Below are positions 25,362 through 34,161 of a stretch of DNA of 64,000 nt, in pieces. The translations under genes were made by a program, and so were the position numbers. Numbering within the stretch: position 1 is the stretch's first letter; each line of letters starts with the position of its first letter. The stretch lies in contig CAVYOX010000007.1 in NCBI GenBank assembly GCA_963770245.1, positions 124,001 to 188,000 on the forward strand, in the 5' to 3' direction. Source of the stretch: PALSA-270 sp963770245 (GTDB lineage Bacteria; Acidobacteriota; Terriglobia; Terriglobales; Acidobacteriaceae). The notes beneath the pieces were generated by a model, which was not told where the DNA came from, ran no database searches, and saw nothing but the letters and a program-made list of their open reading frames with translations.

Positions 25362-27614
25362 CTACGGCATCTGGAAGGTTCCAACCGTAGTGAGATTCCC
25401 GAAGGAGTTACCCAAGTAAACAGTATATGTTCCTGATGCGACCAGCCAGGCGTGCGCGTTGACATCCCAATAGGAAAGAGGATGCGACGAGTCACCGGCG
25501 GCAACCTGGATCGTCACGCTCTGTTGTTGGCCGGGAATCAAAGACACCTTTTGCCATCCGACCAAACGTTTGGCCTCGCCAGTGTTTGCGGGCAATCCCA
25601 GGTAAAGCTGAGCGACCTCGGCACCCGCGCTGGTGCCGGTGTTCTTCAGGTCGAAACTCGCCTGAAAACTGGGATTATTCCCCGACGGAACCGCGGTGAG
25701 TTGCGCATTCGAAATCGAAAAAGTTGTGTACGAGAGCCCGTAACCGAAGGGGAAGAGCGGCGTGAGACCTTTGGCGTCATACCACTTGTAGCCCACGTTG
25801 AACCCGTCGATGGTGTAATCGACAGGGAATGGTGAAGTCGAGTCAGGCGGCTGCGCAGCGACGACCGGACGGGGCAGGTCATTGACGCTCGCGGGGAATG
25901 TCATGGGGAGTTTGCCCGACGGATTGACATCTCCGAACAGGATGTTCGCGATGGCTTCGCCGCCGCACTGTCCTGGGTACCAGGCTTCCAGTACCGCACT
26001 CGTGTCGGCGAGCCACGGCATCACCGCGGGACCGCCATTTTCGAGGACGACAATCGTGTGAGGATTGGCGACGGCGACGGCCCTCACTAAAGCATCCTGA
26101 TCGATAGGAATGGAATGGATCACATCAGTGAAATTCAGGCTGGGCAAGTCCATATCTTCGGATTCCCACTGGCTGACGAAGACGATGGCCACGTTCGAGG
26201 AAGCGGCCAGTGCGGCGGCCGAGGTAGCATCCGTTCCATCGTTGAATTGCACGTTGACGCTGGGCGCCCTGACCTGGATCGCATTGAGAGGGGAGGAGGG
26301 ATCCCAAACCACTGGCGCCCAGCAGGGCGGGCAAGGATTACCTTCGGTCAGAGCCGGTCCCCCGACAGGAGTCACCTGGGCCGAACCGCCCCCCGAGAGC
26401 ACGGCGACATCAGCATGTGACCCGATCACTGCAATAGAGGCGAGCTTCGTGCCATTGAGGGGCAGCACCCCCGTGTTTTTCAGCAGGACCGCGCCCTGTT
26501 CCTCAATCTCTTGCGCAACCGCGGCATCGGCAACCGCGTCGAGGGGCTGACGGGCGGCCGGATGGTCAAAGAGGCCATTAGCGAACATGGCACGCAGGAT
26601 TCGATGCACCATGTTGTCAAGGCGCGCCATGGGGACTTGGCCGTTCTGCACTGCCTGCTTGAGACTCGATGCAAAATAGGTGTCGTCAGGCTGCTCCTGA
26701 TCAAGTCCATTCTGCGCCGCCTTCGCCGTGCTGTGCGTGGCATGCCAGTCGGACATGACAAAACCCGCGAACCCCCAGTCTCCTTTGAGAACAGCATTGA
26801 GAAGATAGGAGTTCTCGCAGGCATAGGTGTCGTTCACCAAATTGTAGGAGCACATTACGGACTGAACATTCGAATCCTTGATGCCGATCTCGAAAGCGAG
26901 CAGGTCACTCTCGCGCGCGGAACGATCGTCGATCATGGCATCGGCACTATAGCGGTCCGTTTCCTGGTCATTGAGGGCGAAGTGCTTGATACCAGCCATC
27001 ACGTACTGATCCTGGATTGCCCTGAGGTGCGCCGCTGTGATTTGGCCGGCCAGAATCGGGTCCTCACCCTTGGTCTCGAAGGTGCGACCGTCGCGGGGCT
27101 CCCGGCCGATCAGATTGACGTTGCCTCCGAGGTTCACGTTAATGCCGTAAGCGCGTAATTCGGCGCCGATGACCTGGCCATATTTGTAGGCCTCGTTCAG
27201 ATCCCAGCTGGCAGCGCTGGCGATCGAAGAAGGAAGGGCGATCGCTGGTCCGACGTTATTGCCGACACCGACGCTGCCGTCGGCGAAGTAGAGATCGGGA
27301 ATGTCAAGCCGAGAAATACCTGCGATCCAGCCATTGCCACCGCGCGGAACGGTCGGTTCCTGCTGGTTCTGCGCCTCGCCTCCGTGGACCAATTGAATCT
27401 TCTCGTCGAGGGTCATCTGCCCGACAAGATAGTCAGCCTTTTGGTCCGCAGTTGCAGTCAACTCGCCCATCTTGGGCATTCCGTCGCCGAGCTGGAGGTT
27501 TCGGCGGGAGGAGGGGAGGGGTGAGCGGCAGGGGTCGCTGGTGCCGCCGCAGGACGCCACCGTCATTAGCAGGGTCAGGCCAAAAGCTGTGAACAGGTTT
27601 TGCGAACGTCTCAT
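25362..27614 (-). CDS. GH3 beta-glucosidase-like lipoprotein
   Basis: 750 aa. The N-terminus (LTLLMTVASCGG) is a likely lipobox, so the enzyme is probably membrane-anchored outside the cytoplasm. The GH3 TIM barrel carries ERGETKG-type segments (GRTFETKGEDPILAG), substrate-binding KHFALNDQETDR, and the nucleophile Asp in GFVMSDWHATHS. The alpha/beta sandwich domain follows (VLLKNTGVLPLNG, VVLENGGPAVMPW), then the C-terminal fibronectin III-like domain (LKNTGTSAGAEVAQLYLGLP). It removes terminal beta-linked glucose from cello- or similar oligosaccharides, as in the family; the exact substrate is open. It stands outside the tRNA-flanked island. Confidence 0.93.
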   Translation of the reverse strand: MRRSQNLFTAFGLTLLMTVASCGGTSDPCRSPLPSSRRNLQLGDGMPKMGELTATADQKADYLVGQMTLDEKIQLVHGGEAQNQQEPTVPRGGNGWIAGISRLDIPDLYFADGSVGVGNNVGPAIALPSSIASAASWDLNEAYKYGQVIGAELRAYGINVNLGGNVNLIGREPRDGRTFETKGEDPILAGQITAAHLRAIQDQYVMAGIKHFALNDQETDRYSADAMIDDRSARESDLLAFEIGIKDSNVQSVMCSYNLVNDTYACENSYLLNAVLKGDWGFAGFVMSDWHATHSTAKAAQNGLDQEQPDDTYFASSLKQAVQNGQVPMARLDNMVHRILRAMFANGLFDHPAARQPLDAVADAAVAQEIEEQGAVLLKNTGVLPLNGTKLASIAVIGSHADVAVLSGGGSAQVTPVGGPALTEGNPCPPCWAPVVWDPSSPLNAIQVRAPSVNVQFNDGTDATSAAALAASSNVAIVFVSQWESEDMDLPSLNFTDVIHSIPIDQDALVRAVAVANPHTIVVLENGGPAVMPWLADTSAVLEAWYPGQCGGEAIANILFGDVNPSGKLPMTFPASVNDLPRPVVAAQPPDSTSPFPVDYTIDGFNVGYKWYDAKGLTPLFPFGYGLSYTTFSISNAQLTAVPSGNNPSFQASFDLKNTGTSAGAEVAQLYLGLPANTGEAKRLVGWQKVSLIPGQQQSVTIQVAAGDSSHPLSYWDVNAHAWLVASGTYTVYLGNSFGNLTTVGTFQMP

Positions 27615-28064
27615 TGCGTGTCCCCGGTTGGAACGCGAAACAGCGTGCCGTTCCGCATGCTCCCCCTCCCATCACAATGGCGAGCGTTATGCGAACCGAA
27701 CCGATTCTACTTAAATTCCGGCAACCAGGGATCCGCGAAATATCAGCCGGGTCGTCAACCCTCCCGACGCATTTCCCGATAGAATGGGCACCACGTATTC
27801 GGCGACGTGCGGAGCACAGTGACCGAGATCGGTGCTTGACGAACGTCCAGCCCGATGTAGTTTTCACTGTTCATGAGGGTGGCCAGGCGATCATGCCGGA
27901 CGCCGGTTAGTTCTGTCGGCGCGAAAAAAATCACACAAGGAATGGGATTTCGGAAAGCTAACAAAGTTCGGTTCGCACGCGGGAAAGCCCGGAACAGGCG
28001 ATGGTGTGAAGTAGAACATCGAGCTATTGAGTGGGTATCCCGCTCCTCGGAGAGACGCCTGATT
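27615..28064. other. 450-bp gap with an insertion-sequence relic
   Basis: No intact gene. It contains the upstream region of the GH3 lipoprotein gene and a short piece of an IS110-type transposase start (27812-27874, listed separately). The rest shows no recognisable feature. Confidence 0.5.
27812..27874 (-). pseudogene. IS110-family transposase, N-terminal relic
   Basis: In frame from an ATG at 27874 the minus strand reads MNSENYIGLDVRQAPISVTVL. IS110 transposases begin with just this kind of sequence: YIGLDV(H/S)xxxISVAV, where the Asp is the first catalytic residue of the RuvC-like DEDD domain. The similarity stops after about 21 codons. It is a truncated remnant, not a working element; no IS ends are seen. 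Confidence 0.6.
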
Positions 28065-28607
28065 TTAATAGTTGACTTCCGGATACTGCGCAGACTCGGA
28101 CCACTCTTCGGCTAGGATCGCGTAAAGACAGCTGCTTTTCCATTCTCCGTGAATCTTGAGGTTCTTGACCAAAAACCCTTCCTTACGCATACCTGCTCTT
28201 TCCAGCACGCGTGCAGAGGCTGGGTTCTCCGGAAGACACGTCGCCCAGATTCGGTGCAGGCTCATCTCTGAGAATCCAAGCTCTAGCAGTCTTCTCACGG
28301 CCTTTGTGGCGATTCCCTTTCCCCACAATTCGGGATTAATCAGATACCAAATTTCACCATCACTGTTGCCTCTGAGGTTGACTATGCCGCATAGGCCGAC
28401 TAACTCGCCGCCGGGCCCGCTAACTATCGCGCGCACGACAGAACGCCATGGGGCTGATGGCGATTCATTTATCGACTCTGTTAGAAACTTCTCGCTCTCC
28501 TCCCGAGAGCAAACCGCAAACAGCATATACTGGACAACCTCCATATTCGAGATCAAGCCGTGAACCGCGTCGAGGTCGTCAATCCGCAACCTGCGTAGAG
28601 CGATCAT
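28065..28607 (-). CDS. GNAT-family N-acetyltransferase
   Basis: 180 aa of the RimJ/RimL-like group: LRRLRIDDLDAVHGLISN at the start, central strands GELVGLCGIVNLRGNSDGEIWYLI, then acetyl-CoA motif LWGKGIATKAVRRLLELGFSEM and LPENPASARVLERAGMRKEGF. Such enzymes acetylate protein N-termini, amino acids or antibiotics; the substrate is unknown. No clear ribosome binding site. A relic of a different GNAT gene lies just upstream. Confidence 0.88.
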   Translation of the reverse strand: MIALRRLRIDDLDAVHGLISNMEVVQYMLFAVCSREESEKFLTESINESPSAPWRSVVRAIVSGPGGELVGLCGIVNLRGNSDGEIWYLINPELWGKGIATKAVRRLLELGFSEMSLHRIWATCLPENPASARVLERAGMRKEGFLVKNLKIHGEWKSSCLYAILAEEWSESAQYPEVNY

Positions 28608-28797
28608 GAGTTTCTGGCTGGCAGTATAGCTCTGAACGCGGATGAGACACTCTTGACACGCTCGAACGCCTTTGACTCCTGAAACCGCACGTGCCGGTTC
28701 TTGGAGAGTGATCAGTTGGCGAAAATCTTAGTACCCTATCGACAGGTGCGCTAGCGGGGATCATTCGCGTGGATCCAAGTGGTTCACGCCGGCGCAC

Positions 28798-28986
28798 TTG
28801 CGATAGGGTGATTTGGACGACGTCTCGCTCCATCGGAACTCCGACGCCCCAATTGAGGCCACGGCGGCCAACTTCACCGTCTTCGACCACGAAGCCGTGT
28901 TGTTTAAACAGGTTCACCTGGTCCAGGGTTCCTGCCGTCAAGGTCAACTGCTCACACCCAAGCTCTTCGGCTTTACTGCATGTTAG
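28798..28986 (-). pseudogene. C-terminal fragment of a second GNAT acetyltransferase
   Basis: On the minus strand an open stretch without its own start reads ...KAEELGCEQLTLTAGT...NLFKQHGFVVEDGEVG...GVPMERDV. That is the normal C-terminal third of a GNAT enzyme (last helix, Phe-containing HGF turn, final strand ending MxRD). The N-terminal two thirds are missing: upstream the frame hits a stop and the stop codon of the orphan gene 28973-29485 overlaps it. It is a truncated gene, probably cut when neighbouring DNA was inserted. Confidence 0.65.
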
Positions 28987-29485
28987 CTAGGAGGGGAGAC
29001 AAAAGGCCGAGGCCTTTATGAGTTTGAAGAGCGAATTTAGGCTCTCCATCCGGGATTGGCCTTGCTGGGTCCATAAAGGTGACGTCGGCTAGGAGAAGAT
29101 CGTTCCGATATACCCATGCAACGAGCAATTCAACGGCAAGCGAAGACTTGCGTTTCGATCGCGAGGTCCAGCCTTTTACGTAGTAAATGTCCCGGATGAT
29201 TTCGGCGCCCAAAGACTCTGAGAGTGCTTTGTAAAACTTGGGATTTCTTGTATCGAAATACTCTGAAAACTGTCTCGGATTTACAGGATGCCATTTCTTT
29301 TGGACGATCCTATTCCAAACGCTGGCAGCGACGTGATGGAGTACTCCCGGGTTCTTATCGGCAATAGCTTTCAGAGCTGTCTTGCCGTATTCTTCCAGCG
29401 TCAAGGCGGACCCGAATCGTTTGACCAATTCCTGCCTCGGCAGGATGCTCCTGAGTCCGGCGTTCTTTTTTGATTGTTCGGCCAT
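28973..29485 (-). CDS. orphan protein of unknown function
   Basis: 170 aa, MAEQSKKNAGLRSILPRQELVKRFG. Not recognised. It is soluble, moderately basic, with no signal peptide or metal motif. Its middle (NPRQFSEYFDTRNPKFYKALSESLGAEIIRDIYYVKGWTSRSKRKSS) and end (LVAWVYRNDLLLADVTFMDPARPIPDGEPKFALQTHKG) look like normal folded protein. There is no ribosome binding site before the ATG. It lies between debris of a GNAT gene and a multicopper oxidase gene, in lower-GC DNA than the core regions, which suggests transfer. Confidence 0.55.
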   Translation of the reverse strand: MAEQSKKNAGLRSILPRQELVKRFGSALTLEEYGKTALKAIADKNPGVLHHVAASVWNRIVQKKWHPVNPRQFSEYFDTRNPKFYKALSESLGAEIIRDIYYVKGWTSRSKRKSSLAVELLVAWVYRNDLLLADVTFMDPARPIPDGEPKFALQTHKGLGLLSPLLANMQ

Positions 29486-29656
29486 GTGTCTAGAACGTTC
29501 AATCGGGAAAAATTACACCAGGGAGCTTGTGAGATGCTGGCTCAAAGTGGTTCCTGGACCGGTTCTGAGCGATAACGCCCGGTTACATCAACTATTAAAT
29601 CTCCATCGCCCGGCCAGCCCGCCAGAAACTTGTTCGCTGAGGATCGCGAGCTGTTC

Positions 29657-30844
29657 TCACGGCGTAACCACATAGCGGGCGTTCATACCTGCCGTATTGT
29701 GGAAAGAGACATGGCAGTGAACAAGCCAGATACCCGGATCGTCTGGCACCATGTCAGCCGTAATCATCTGCATCGGGGCCATTGAAGTTACATCCGTTCG
29801 CATTTGGCTGATGGTTACCGTATTTCCGTGCCAGTGGGGGGTGTGGAAGTCAAAATCGTTCATTCCGGAGAACAGATACCAACGGACATGTTCGCCTTTG
29901 CGCATGGTAAGCGCCCGTAGTGGCATGCTGCCGTGTGAAAACCCGTTAATCGAAAACGTCACGAAGTACGGATATGTGACCGTCGCGCTCGCACTTGTCG
30001 GCGGCGACGGGATCGCCTGATCCTTCTCGATAGTTGGCATGTTGCGGTCGACGTACCAGCTATCCTCTTCGTGAATTTGCGAGAACCAAAGAATAAACTC
30101 GCGGTCGATACCCTTCGGCGAACCATCCGGCTTCGATTGCCCGCGCCCCGTGATGATTATGGGACCGACCAGTCCGCTGTTGCCATCTCGGTATTCGTCC
30201 GTATGTGAGTGGTACATCCACATCACTGAATTGACGTCTCCGGGTCCTGGACCGGCGCGCTCCGGCACTTGCCACGTGTACTGGTGTGTGCCCCCCGGGG
30301 GCACGGCATCGTCAGCTTTATCGTTGCCCGAGGTGCCGTCATCGTACGGCGCGCCCTCAGAGTCCTTGTTGTAGAAGACACCATGCGGATGCATGGAATA
30401 GGGCTTGCTGCCATTGTTGCGGAAGATGACTCGAATCGTGTCTCCGACTTCAGCGCGGATCAATGGACCCATGAAGCCCAGATGCTCCCACTCTGCGGGC
30501 CTGGGTTTCAGAGTGCTGAAGGTACTGTCCGTGTACTCGCGGTACAGGGCTTTGACGTAAGATGTGGACACTGCCTTTTCAACGGGCGTTGCGCCTGGGT
30601 TTGTACCGCCTGCGAAGAGACCGACTGCCCTGAATGGCTTGCCAGTGATGCCGTCCGTTTTGCCGGGGACGTAATCCCACGTCACCTCATCGGCGGCGAT
30701 GTAATAAGTGCGGGTCTGCCCCGGCGAGCGGGTGGGCTCGGTACTTGTCATCGTCATGCCGCTGCTTTGAGCCGCGACACCCTCACAAATTAGAACTGGG
30801 CAGATAAAGAACACAAACAGGAAGAACGCGTCACGCATCGTCAT
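29657..30844 (-). CDS. multicopper oxidase
   Basis: 395 aa; GGAGG six bases before the ATG at 30844. Signal peptide ends GVAAQS. All four copper-binding segments are present: HPHGVFY, WMYHSHTDEY, HTPHWHGNTV and the C-terminal HCHVSFHNTAGM with the type 1 and type 2/3 ligands. The length and segment spacing fit a two-cupredoxin-domain, ceruloplasmin-like oxidase. These oxidise phenols, Cu(I) or Fe(II) with reduction of oxygen to water; substrate unknown, but a role in lignin-derived phenols would fit the surrounding plant-degrading genes (inference). Confidence 0.9.
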   Translation of the reverse strand: MTMRDAFFLFVFFICPVLICEGVAAQSSGMTMTSTEPTRSPGQTRTYYIAADEVTWDYVPGKTDGITGKPFRAVGLFAGGTNPGATPVEKAVSTSYVKALYREYTDSTFSTLKPRPAEWEHLGFMGPLIRAEVGDTIRVIFRNNGSKPYSMHPHGVFYNKDSEGAPYDDGTSGNDKADDAVPPGGTHQYTWQVPERAGPGPGDVNSVMWMYHSHTDEYRDGNSGLVGPIIITGRGQSKPDGSPKGIDREFILWFSQIHEEDSWYVDRNMPTIEKDQAIPSPPTSASATVTYPYFVTFSINGFSHGSMPLRALTMRKGEHVRWYLFSGMNDFDFHTPHWHGNTVTISQMRTDVTSMAPMQMITADMVPDDPGIWLVHCHVSFHNTAGMNARYVVTP

Positions 30845-31115
30845 CGTTTACCTCCAAGTCGATCGACTGTGCTTGGCAGCGAATAAGCAGCGGCATTATA
30901 CATACCCCAGGAGGGGCTACTCGCGATTTAACTCACTGGCGGGGTTCTGCGCGCTATCTCCTGAGTTCAACAGCTACTTCCGGTTCGCCCGTCATCCGAT
31001 CTGGACACCGGCAATGGCCAGTCAGGGGACCAATATAAAGCTTGGCAATGGCCCGCTGGAATTTCTAAACTATCGACTCAGGAACGCACGTGCGAATGAG
31101 GAATGAGAGGAAACG

Positions 31116-31838
31116 GTGAATTCGGTTAACTGTTACGAGGATGCAAACCGTGCCAACGCCTATGCCACTCTGGAGTTCGCCAACACCTACTACCTGGCGT
31201 ACCGCGACTTACCTGAGATTCTGAGCGCGCATGTAATCGGCCTAAGAGCGCTCGACTTCGGTTGTGGCACGGGCAGGTCGACACGCTTGCTGAGGAAACT
31301 GGGATTCGACGTGACCGGAGTCGATATCTCAGAGGACATGCTCCGTATCGCGAAGGTCACCGATCCTTCTGGTGACTACCGCCTGGTGCCAGGTGACAAT
31401 CTCGAACAATTGGCTGCTGACTCGTTCGATTTGGTGTTCTGCGCGTTCCCGTTTGACAACGTTCCCGGAGGAATGAAGGCAAGGATCTTTCGCGACCTTA
31501 TCAGGCTACTGGCGCCCACAGGAACCATCGTCAATCTGGTTTCGTCACCCGAGATTTACACGCATGAATGGGCTTCCTTCACTACTAAAGACTTTCCAGA
31601 GAATGCGCTTGCACGCAGCGGTGATCTCGTGCGCATTGTGGTTACCGATCACCAGGACCGGAGGCCGGTCGAGGACATCCTCTGGACCGAAGAATCGTAT
31701 CGAACGGTGTACCAGGAAGCAGGTCTCGAAGCGGTTCAGGTTTTTAAGCCTCTGGCCAAAGGCGACGAGCCCTATTCCTGGGTGAGCGAAACGAGGATCG
31801 CTCCCTGGGCCATCTACGTCTTACAACGTGCCACGTAG
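31116..31838 (+). CDS. class I SAM-dependent methyltransferase
   Basis: 240 aa, GTG start at 31116 after AGAGGAAAC. SAM-binding motif I is ALDFGCGTGRSTRLL, motif post-I TGVDISEDML, motif II region FDLVFCAFPF, motif III LLAPTGTIVNLVSS. Methyltransf_11/25 type; acceptor unknown. It starts MNSVNCYEDANRANAYATLEF. Its 3' side leads into DNA with mobile-element remains. Confidence 0.88.
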   Translation: MNSVNCYEDANRANAYATLEFANTYYLAYRDLPEILSAHVIGLRALDFGCGTGRSTRLLRKLGFDVTGVDISEDMLRIAKVTDPSGDYRLVPGDNLEQLAADSFDLVFCAFPFDNVPGGMKARIFRDLIRLLAPTGTIVNLVSSPEIYTHEWASFTTKDFPENALARSGDLVRIVVTDHQDRRPVEDILWTEESYRTVYQEAGLEAVQVFKPLAKGDEPYSWVSETRIAPWAIYVLQRAT

Positions 31839-32017
31839 CTCTGAGACCTCACTCGCCAAGGGAGGCACCTTCCTGGATGCGCACTGGGTCCTTCCAAACC
31901 TTTCTTTCCTGGCAACGAAAAAGTGACCGGAAAAAGTCCGTCACACCTGGTCTCCTCTCCCGGACTTCTGCCCTACGGAGGTCGCCAGATACAACTCGGT
32001 CCCCGCTCAATCCCCAT

Positions 32018-32338
32018 CTCGATTATGGCTATGCCGTCACCAGTCATTCCAGCCAGGGGCAAACCGCAGACCGCGTGTTGATCCACGTCGATACCGAACT
32101 GGGCGCCAAAGACCTGCTCAACAACCGCATGGCCTACGTTGCGGTGTCACGTGGAGCCTACGATGCGCAGCTCTTCACCCACGCCCGCGAGAAGCTCGGC
32201 GCGGCCCTAGGGCACGACGTTTCTCAGCAAAGTGTGCATGCCCCGGAAGCGAAGCCGGAGCCGAAACAGGATCAAACAATTGCGCCGCAGCGGGAGATTG
32301 GACCGCAGCAGGGGCAGGGTTTGGGAATTGGTATGTAG
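32018..32338 (+). pseudogene. C-terminal remnant of a MobF/TraI-type conjugative relaxase-helicase
   Basis: In frame, LDYGYAVTSHSSQGQTADRVLIHVD matches helicase motif V of TraA/TrwC-like RecD2-type helicases, and NNRMAYVAVSRGAYDAQLFT matches motif VI. The tail (APEAKPEPKQDQ..GQGLGIGM) is the disordered C-terminus found on these relaxases. Everything upstream (relaxase domain, Walker motifs) is missing: the open frame runs back to 31877 but its first 47 codons look unrelated. It ends 222 bp before the tRNA-Leu(CAA) gene, where an integrated conjugative element would end. Confidence 0.75.
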
Positions 32339-32464
32339 CCTTGAGTGGTAAAATGTCCGTACGGCGCTCTCTTAGGACTTGTGGGCCGGGGGCATCATAG
32401 CCCCGAGAATGCCGTTGAGCGCTTCATGGGCAAATGGCAAGGACCTGTGGAAATCCGCGAATAA

Positions 32465-32491
32465 TTTCACACTTTCTTGCACAGTTTCACA
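32465..32491 (-). repeat. arm-like repeat 5' of tRNA-Leu (copy A)
   Basis: On the minus strand TGTGAAACTGTGCAAG (32476-32491) is followed after a short gap by GTGTGAAA. The same 16-base motif, with one or two changes, lies on the 5' side of both truncated tRNA-Leu copies (43049-43064 and 50964-50979). TGTGxAA direct repeats near a tRNA are typical of arm-binding sites of tyrosine recombinases. Confidence 0.5.
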
Positions 32492-32560
32492 TTCATTTGT
32501 TTTGGATTACAAAGGAACAGAACGTTAAATAGCATTTAAAATTAAGTACTTCCACGTAGA

Positions 32561-32647
32561 GCCGGGATGGCGGAACTGGCAGACGCAGCGGACTCAAAAT
32601 CCGCCGACCTTCGGGTCATGGGGGTTCGACCCCCCCTCCCGGCACCA
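32561..32647 (+). tRNA. tRNA-Leu (anticodon CAA), intact copy A
   Basis: 87 nt with encoded CCA. Acceptor GCCGGGA/TCCCGGC and T stem GGGGG/CCCCC are perfect; anticodon arm GCGGA-CTCAAAA-TCCGC (CAA); class II variable arm GACC-ttc-GGGTC; T loop TTCGACC keeps the invariant A. This is the only one of three copies in the window with a 5' acceptor strand, hence the functional gene and probable integration target. Confidence 0.96.
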
Positions 32648-32711
32648 TTTCGAGAACCCATAGAATACGCGGCTACTTGGGCTCGCTCTCCGCCTGCGAT
32701 GAACCTGCGCA

Positions 32712-32831
32712 GCAGACGCAGCGGACTTTTCGCCAATATATAACCAACGAGCGTTTAGTCTATCCAACTGAAAATAGTAAATTTACTTACAAAATGCTGT
32801 AGTGAGCATGGCTTACACACCTCTTCCACAC
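32712..32831 (+). repeat. 120-bp block A', homologous (inverted) to 50675-50794
   Basis: Begins with a mini-copy of the tRNA-Leu D-loop/anticodon region (GCAGACGCAGCGGACT) 64 bases after the tRNA, then shares TATAACCAAC, CTATCCAACTGAAA and a long exact run including AAAATGCTGTAGTGAGCATG with the minus strand of 50675-50794. On the minus strand it ends with TGTGGAAGAGGTGTGTAAG, a pair of TGTGxAA repeats. It looks like an integrative-element end: core fragment plus arm sites. No protein is encoded. Confidence 0.75.
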
Positions 32832-32872
32832 TCTCAGGGTCCCAGAGCCTCGACCATCGAGCCTGGGCTGGA

Positions 32873-34061
32873 TCAGAAGAGTCTCGGTACAAAATCCTTC
32901 AGATCGCGGCGCCAGGTCTGCCACTCGTGGTCGGTACCAGGTGATTCGTAGAAGACGTGCTGGATGTTTGCTTCCAGTAGGGACGTATGCAGTCTCTGGA
33001 GTCCTGCGCGCATTCTCTCCGGCTCGTTCGTTCCTACGCCAATCCAGAGCAAGTGCACTTTCTTGCCGAATGCTGCTGGATCAGCGAACACTCCGTTGTA
33101 GTCGGTCTTGGGATCCAGTTTGCGATTCCCGAGAACGAGCATCCCGCCCGCTCCGCTGAAGCCGCCGATGTAAGAAAAGAGATCCAGATGATCCAGCGTG
33201 ATCTGGAAGGTCTGCATACCTCCCATCGAGAGGCCTGCCATCGCACGATGCTCGCGGTCGGGTAACGTGCGGAAGGTGGAATCAATGTAGGGGATGAGAG
33301 CTTGCGTCACATCATCTTCAAACGCCGCTGCCATGTCCTGCATGGCCTTCAGCATTTCTGGTGATCCAAACCCTTTTGCGAACAGATCGACAGGCGCCTC
33401 GCCCGCGCGGTGCGCGTAGCCGTAGGCCATCACCACGATCATCGGCTTGCAACTCTTGGCCGCGATCAAATTGTCCAGGATGAAGTTCGCGTTGCCCTGA
33501 CGCACCCAGCCGGTCTCGTCCTCGCCGGCGCCATGTTGCAGATAGAGAACTGGATAGCGCACGTTAGCTTTCGTATCGTAATCGGGCGGCAGATAAACCA
33601 AGGCATGCCGCCAGGTTCCCGTCACCTTCGAGTTGTACCAGACCTCCCGCACCGCACCGTGCGGCACATCTTGCGCCGAATAATAGGTAGATCCCGGCTC
33701 CGGAACTTCTACGCCACTTGCAGGCTTACCTCCTCCGAAGAAGGCGTGGGTGTTGGGATCGCTGACCTCGGCGCCGTCGATGATCAAGGTGTAATAGTGA
33801 AAACCGGGAACAAGCGGGGGAGTGGTGATGGTCCAGAATCCGTCCTGCTGTTTCTCCATGTCCAGCTTTCGGACCGCTCCAGAAGTTCAGTCGGACCTTC
33901 GTAGCATCCGGAGCTTTCACGCGAATCTGTACTCTGCCGGCACCGTCAACCCGCGGATACTCTGCTGCCCAGACATTCGTCGTAGACGGCTGAAAACTGC
34001 CTGATTCCTGTGCCCAACAAAGACTCAAAGATAATAAGATCGGTATTACTAATCGCCGCAT
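32873..34061 (-). pseudogene. enterochelin-esterase-like acyl esterase, one-base frameshift
   Basis: Start at 34061 (MRRLVIPILL) after AAGGAG; signal peptide ends LCWAQ. The N-terminal Ig/CBM48-like domain reads KAPDATKVRLNFWSGPK in one frame and continues as LDMEKQQDGFWTITTPPL in another; dropping one base in the run at about 33866-33869 (ccgAAAgctg on the minus strand) restores PK-LDMEK. The esterase D/Fes-type alpha/beta hydrolase then runs intact: LYLQHGAGEDETGW, nucleophile GLSMGGMQTF, catalytic His in GTDHEWQTW. In plant-degrading bacteria such domains are feruloyl or acetyl-xylan esterases. It is either a true recent pseudogene or a sequencing/assembly error; without frameshift it would be about 395 aa. 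Confidence 0.85.
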
Positions 34062-34161
34062 GTTTTTCTCCTTCGTTGTCATCGAATGTGAACCATAGCG
34101 CTGGCTGCCGGATAATCCTGCCGTGAGCTTCAGAGTTGAAATCCGCCGAATCCAGTTAACG

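Noticed and set aside
32542..32736. Open frames reading GGRTPMTRRSADFESAASAS at 32542-32736, 43050-43592 and 50739-50930
   Set aside because: All three are the translation of the antisense strand of the tRNA-Leu copies. Shared protein sequence only reflects the repeated tRNA.
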